Shown piece by piece: positions 63,781 to 64,000 of a stretch of DNA of 64,000 nt. This stretch comes from JANNRA01 sp031401035. GTDB lineage: Bacteria > Desulfobacterota > Binatia > HRBIN30 > CADEER01. The notes below the pieces were generated by a model. It had not been told where the DNA came from. It did not search any database and saw only the letters and a list, made by a program, of their open reading frames with translations. Position numbers and translations under genes: made by a program. The stretch lies in NCBI GenBank assembly GCA_031401035.1, contig JANNRA010000065.1, positions 1 through 64,000 on the forward strand. Direction: 5' to 3'. The stretch's first letter is position 1, and each line of letters starts with the position of its first letter.

Positions 63781-64000
63781 ATGGTGAGTCGGGGTGTAGT
63801 GTCGGGGGGAGCGCGGCGGACGGGGCGGATCGTCGACCCGCTGCCCGTCTCGGCGTCGCGCCTGGTGAGAGCCACGCTGGCACGTGTCGCCAGCGGCATC
63901 GGGCTCGCAGTCGTCCTCGCGGCGCATCCCGCCGCCGCCGCGCCGGTTCCGTGCGTCGGTGATTGCAACGGCGACGGCCGGGTGGCCGTCAACGAGTTGG
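63781..64000 (+). CDS. Start of a secreted EF-hand-tagged protein, cut by the window edge
   Basis: An open frame runs from ATG 63781 to the window end (73 codons seen). It holds a hydrophobic signal segment (about residues 40-58, ending AAAAP), followed by CVGDCNGDGRVAVNEL, the EF-hand module seen in genes at 7.1, 53.9, 57.2 and 59.8 kb. GTG 63865 gives a more normal signal peptide and may be the true start. GAGGG lies 2 nt before ATG 63781. The rest is outside the window. Confidence 0.75.
   Translation, partial: MVSRGVVSGGARRTGRIVDPLPVSASRLVRATLARVASGIGLAVVLAAHPAAAAPVPCVGDCNGDGRVAVNEL

Overview
The window is a gene-dense, high-G+C bacterial chromosome segment. Codon third positions are almost all G or C, which is why long shadow ORFs lie opposite nearly every gene. 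I see about 52 protein genes and no rRNA, tRNA, CRISPR array, insertion sequence or prophage. Core genes (purU, era, der, guaB, guaA, dnaE, ppk, hflX, a CDP-alcohol phosphatidyltransferase, acnA) alternate with many secreted proteins. Several of those carry a cysteine-framed, calcium-binding EF-hand pair (CVGDC-x-x-DG-x-V ... NELI-x-GVN). That module, the secreted Cys-rich proteins and a quinoprotein amine dehydrogenase cluster suggest an uncultured deltaproteobacterium-like lineage such as Candidatus Binatota/Binatia. This placement is inference, not proof.

Layout. 1-7.1 kb: a secreted protein, an Rrf2 regulator with a ferredoxin, purU, a small membrane protein, the GTPases era and der side by side, and an EEP-fold hydrolase. 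7.1-10 kb: a 960-residue ELWxxDGT repeat protein ending in the EF-hand module. 10-17.3 kb: a gamma-carbonic-anhydrase-like protein, then guaB-guaA-dnaE in one direction. 17.3-28.7 kb: mixed metabolism (alpha/beta hydrolase, Ddn-like oxidoreductase, GH1 glycosidase, thiolase, PlsC, polyphosphate kinase, DUF3108, GST) plus two tandem Cys-rich proteins with a shared C-terminal anchor. 28.8-35 kb: a secreted beta-propeller-like protein, a PhyH dioxygenase, a stand-alone DGQHR (DndB-like) gene, an SDR and DUF2889.

35.1-38.6 kb: an operon for a tryptophan-tryptophylquinone amine dehydrogenase: heavy chain, MauE, MauD, light chain and a small monohaem cytochrome c. Its order matches the aromatic amine dehydrogenase (aau) layout and lacks mauF and mauG. 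38.7-45.4 kb: a HelD-like helicase, a DUF2959 lipoprotein, a renalase-like flavoprotein, and a ClpP-like protein coupled to an actin-fold Hsp70 homologue. The ClpP-like protein has Asn at the catalytic Asp position. 45.5-53.8 kb: a large secreted hydrolase, then hflX, pgsA-like, LolA-like and acnA.

53.8-61.2 kb is a run of secreted EF-hand-tagged genes: a beta-propeller-like protein, a protein with both dockerin-like and cohesin-like modules, an internally duplicated beta-helix protein, and a dihaem cytochrome c of the family usually found beside such beta-helix proteins. This run is the best candidate here for an undescribed system, possibly a surface assembly held by cohesin/dockerin-type contacts. 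61.3-64 kb: a lipoprotein, a HAD phosphatase, two small unknown proteins and the start of another EF-hand-tagged gene cut by the window edge.
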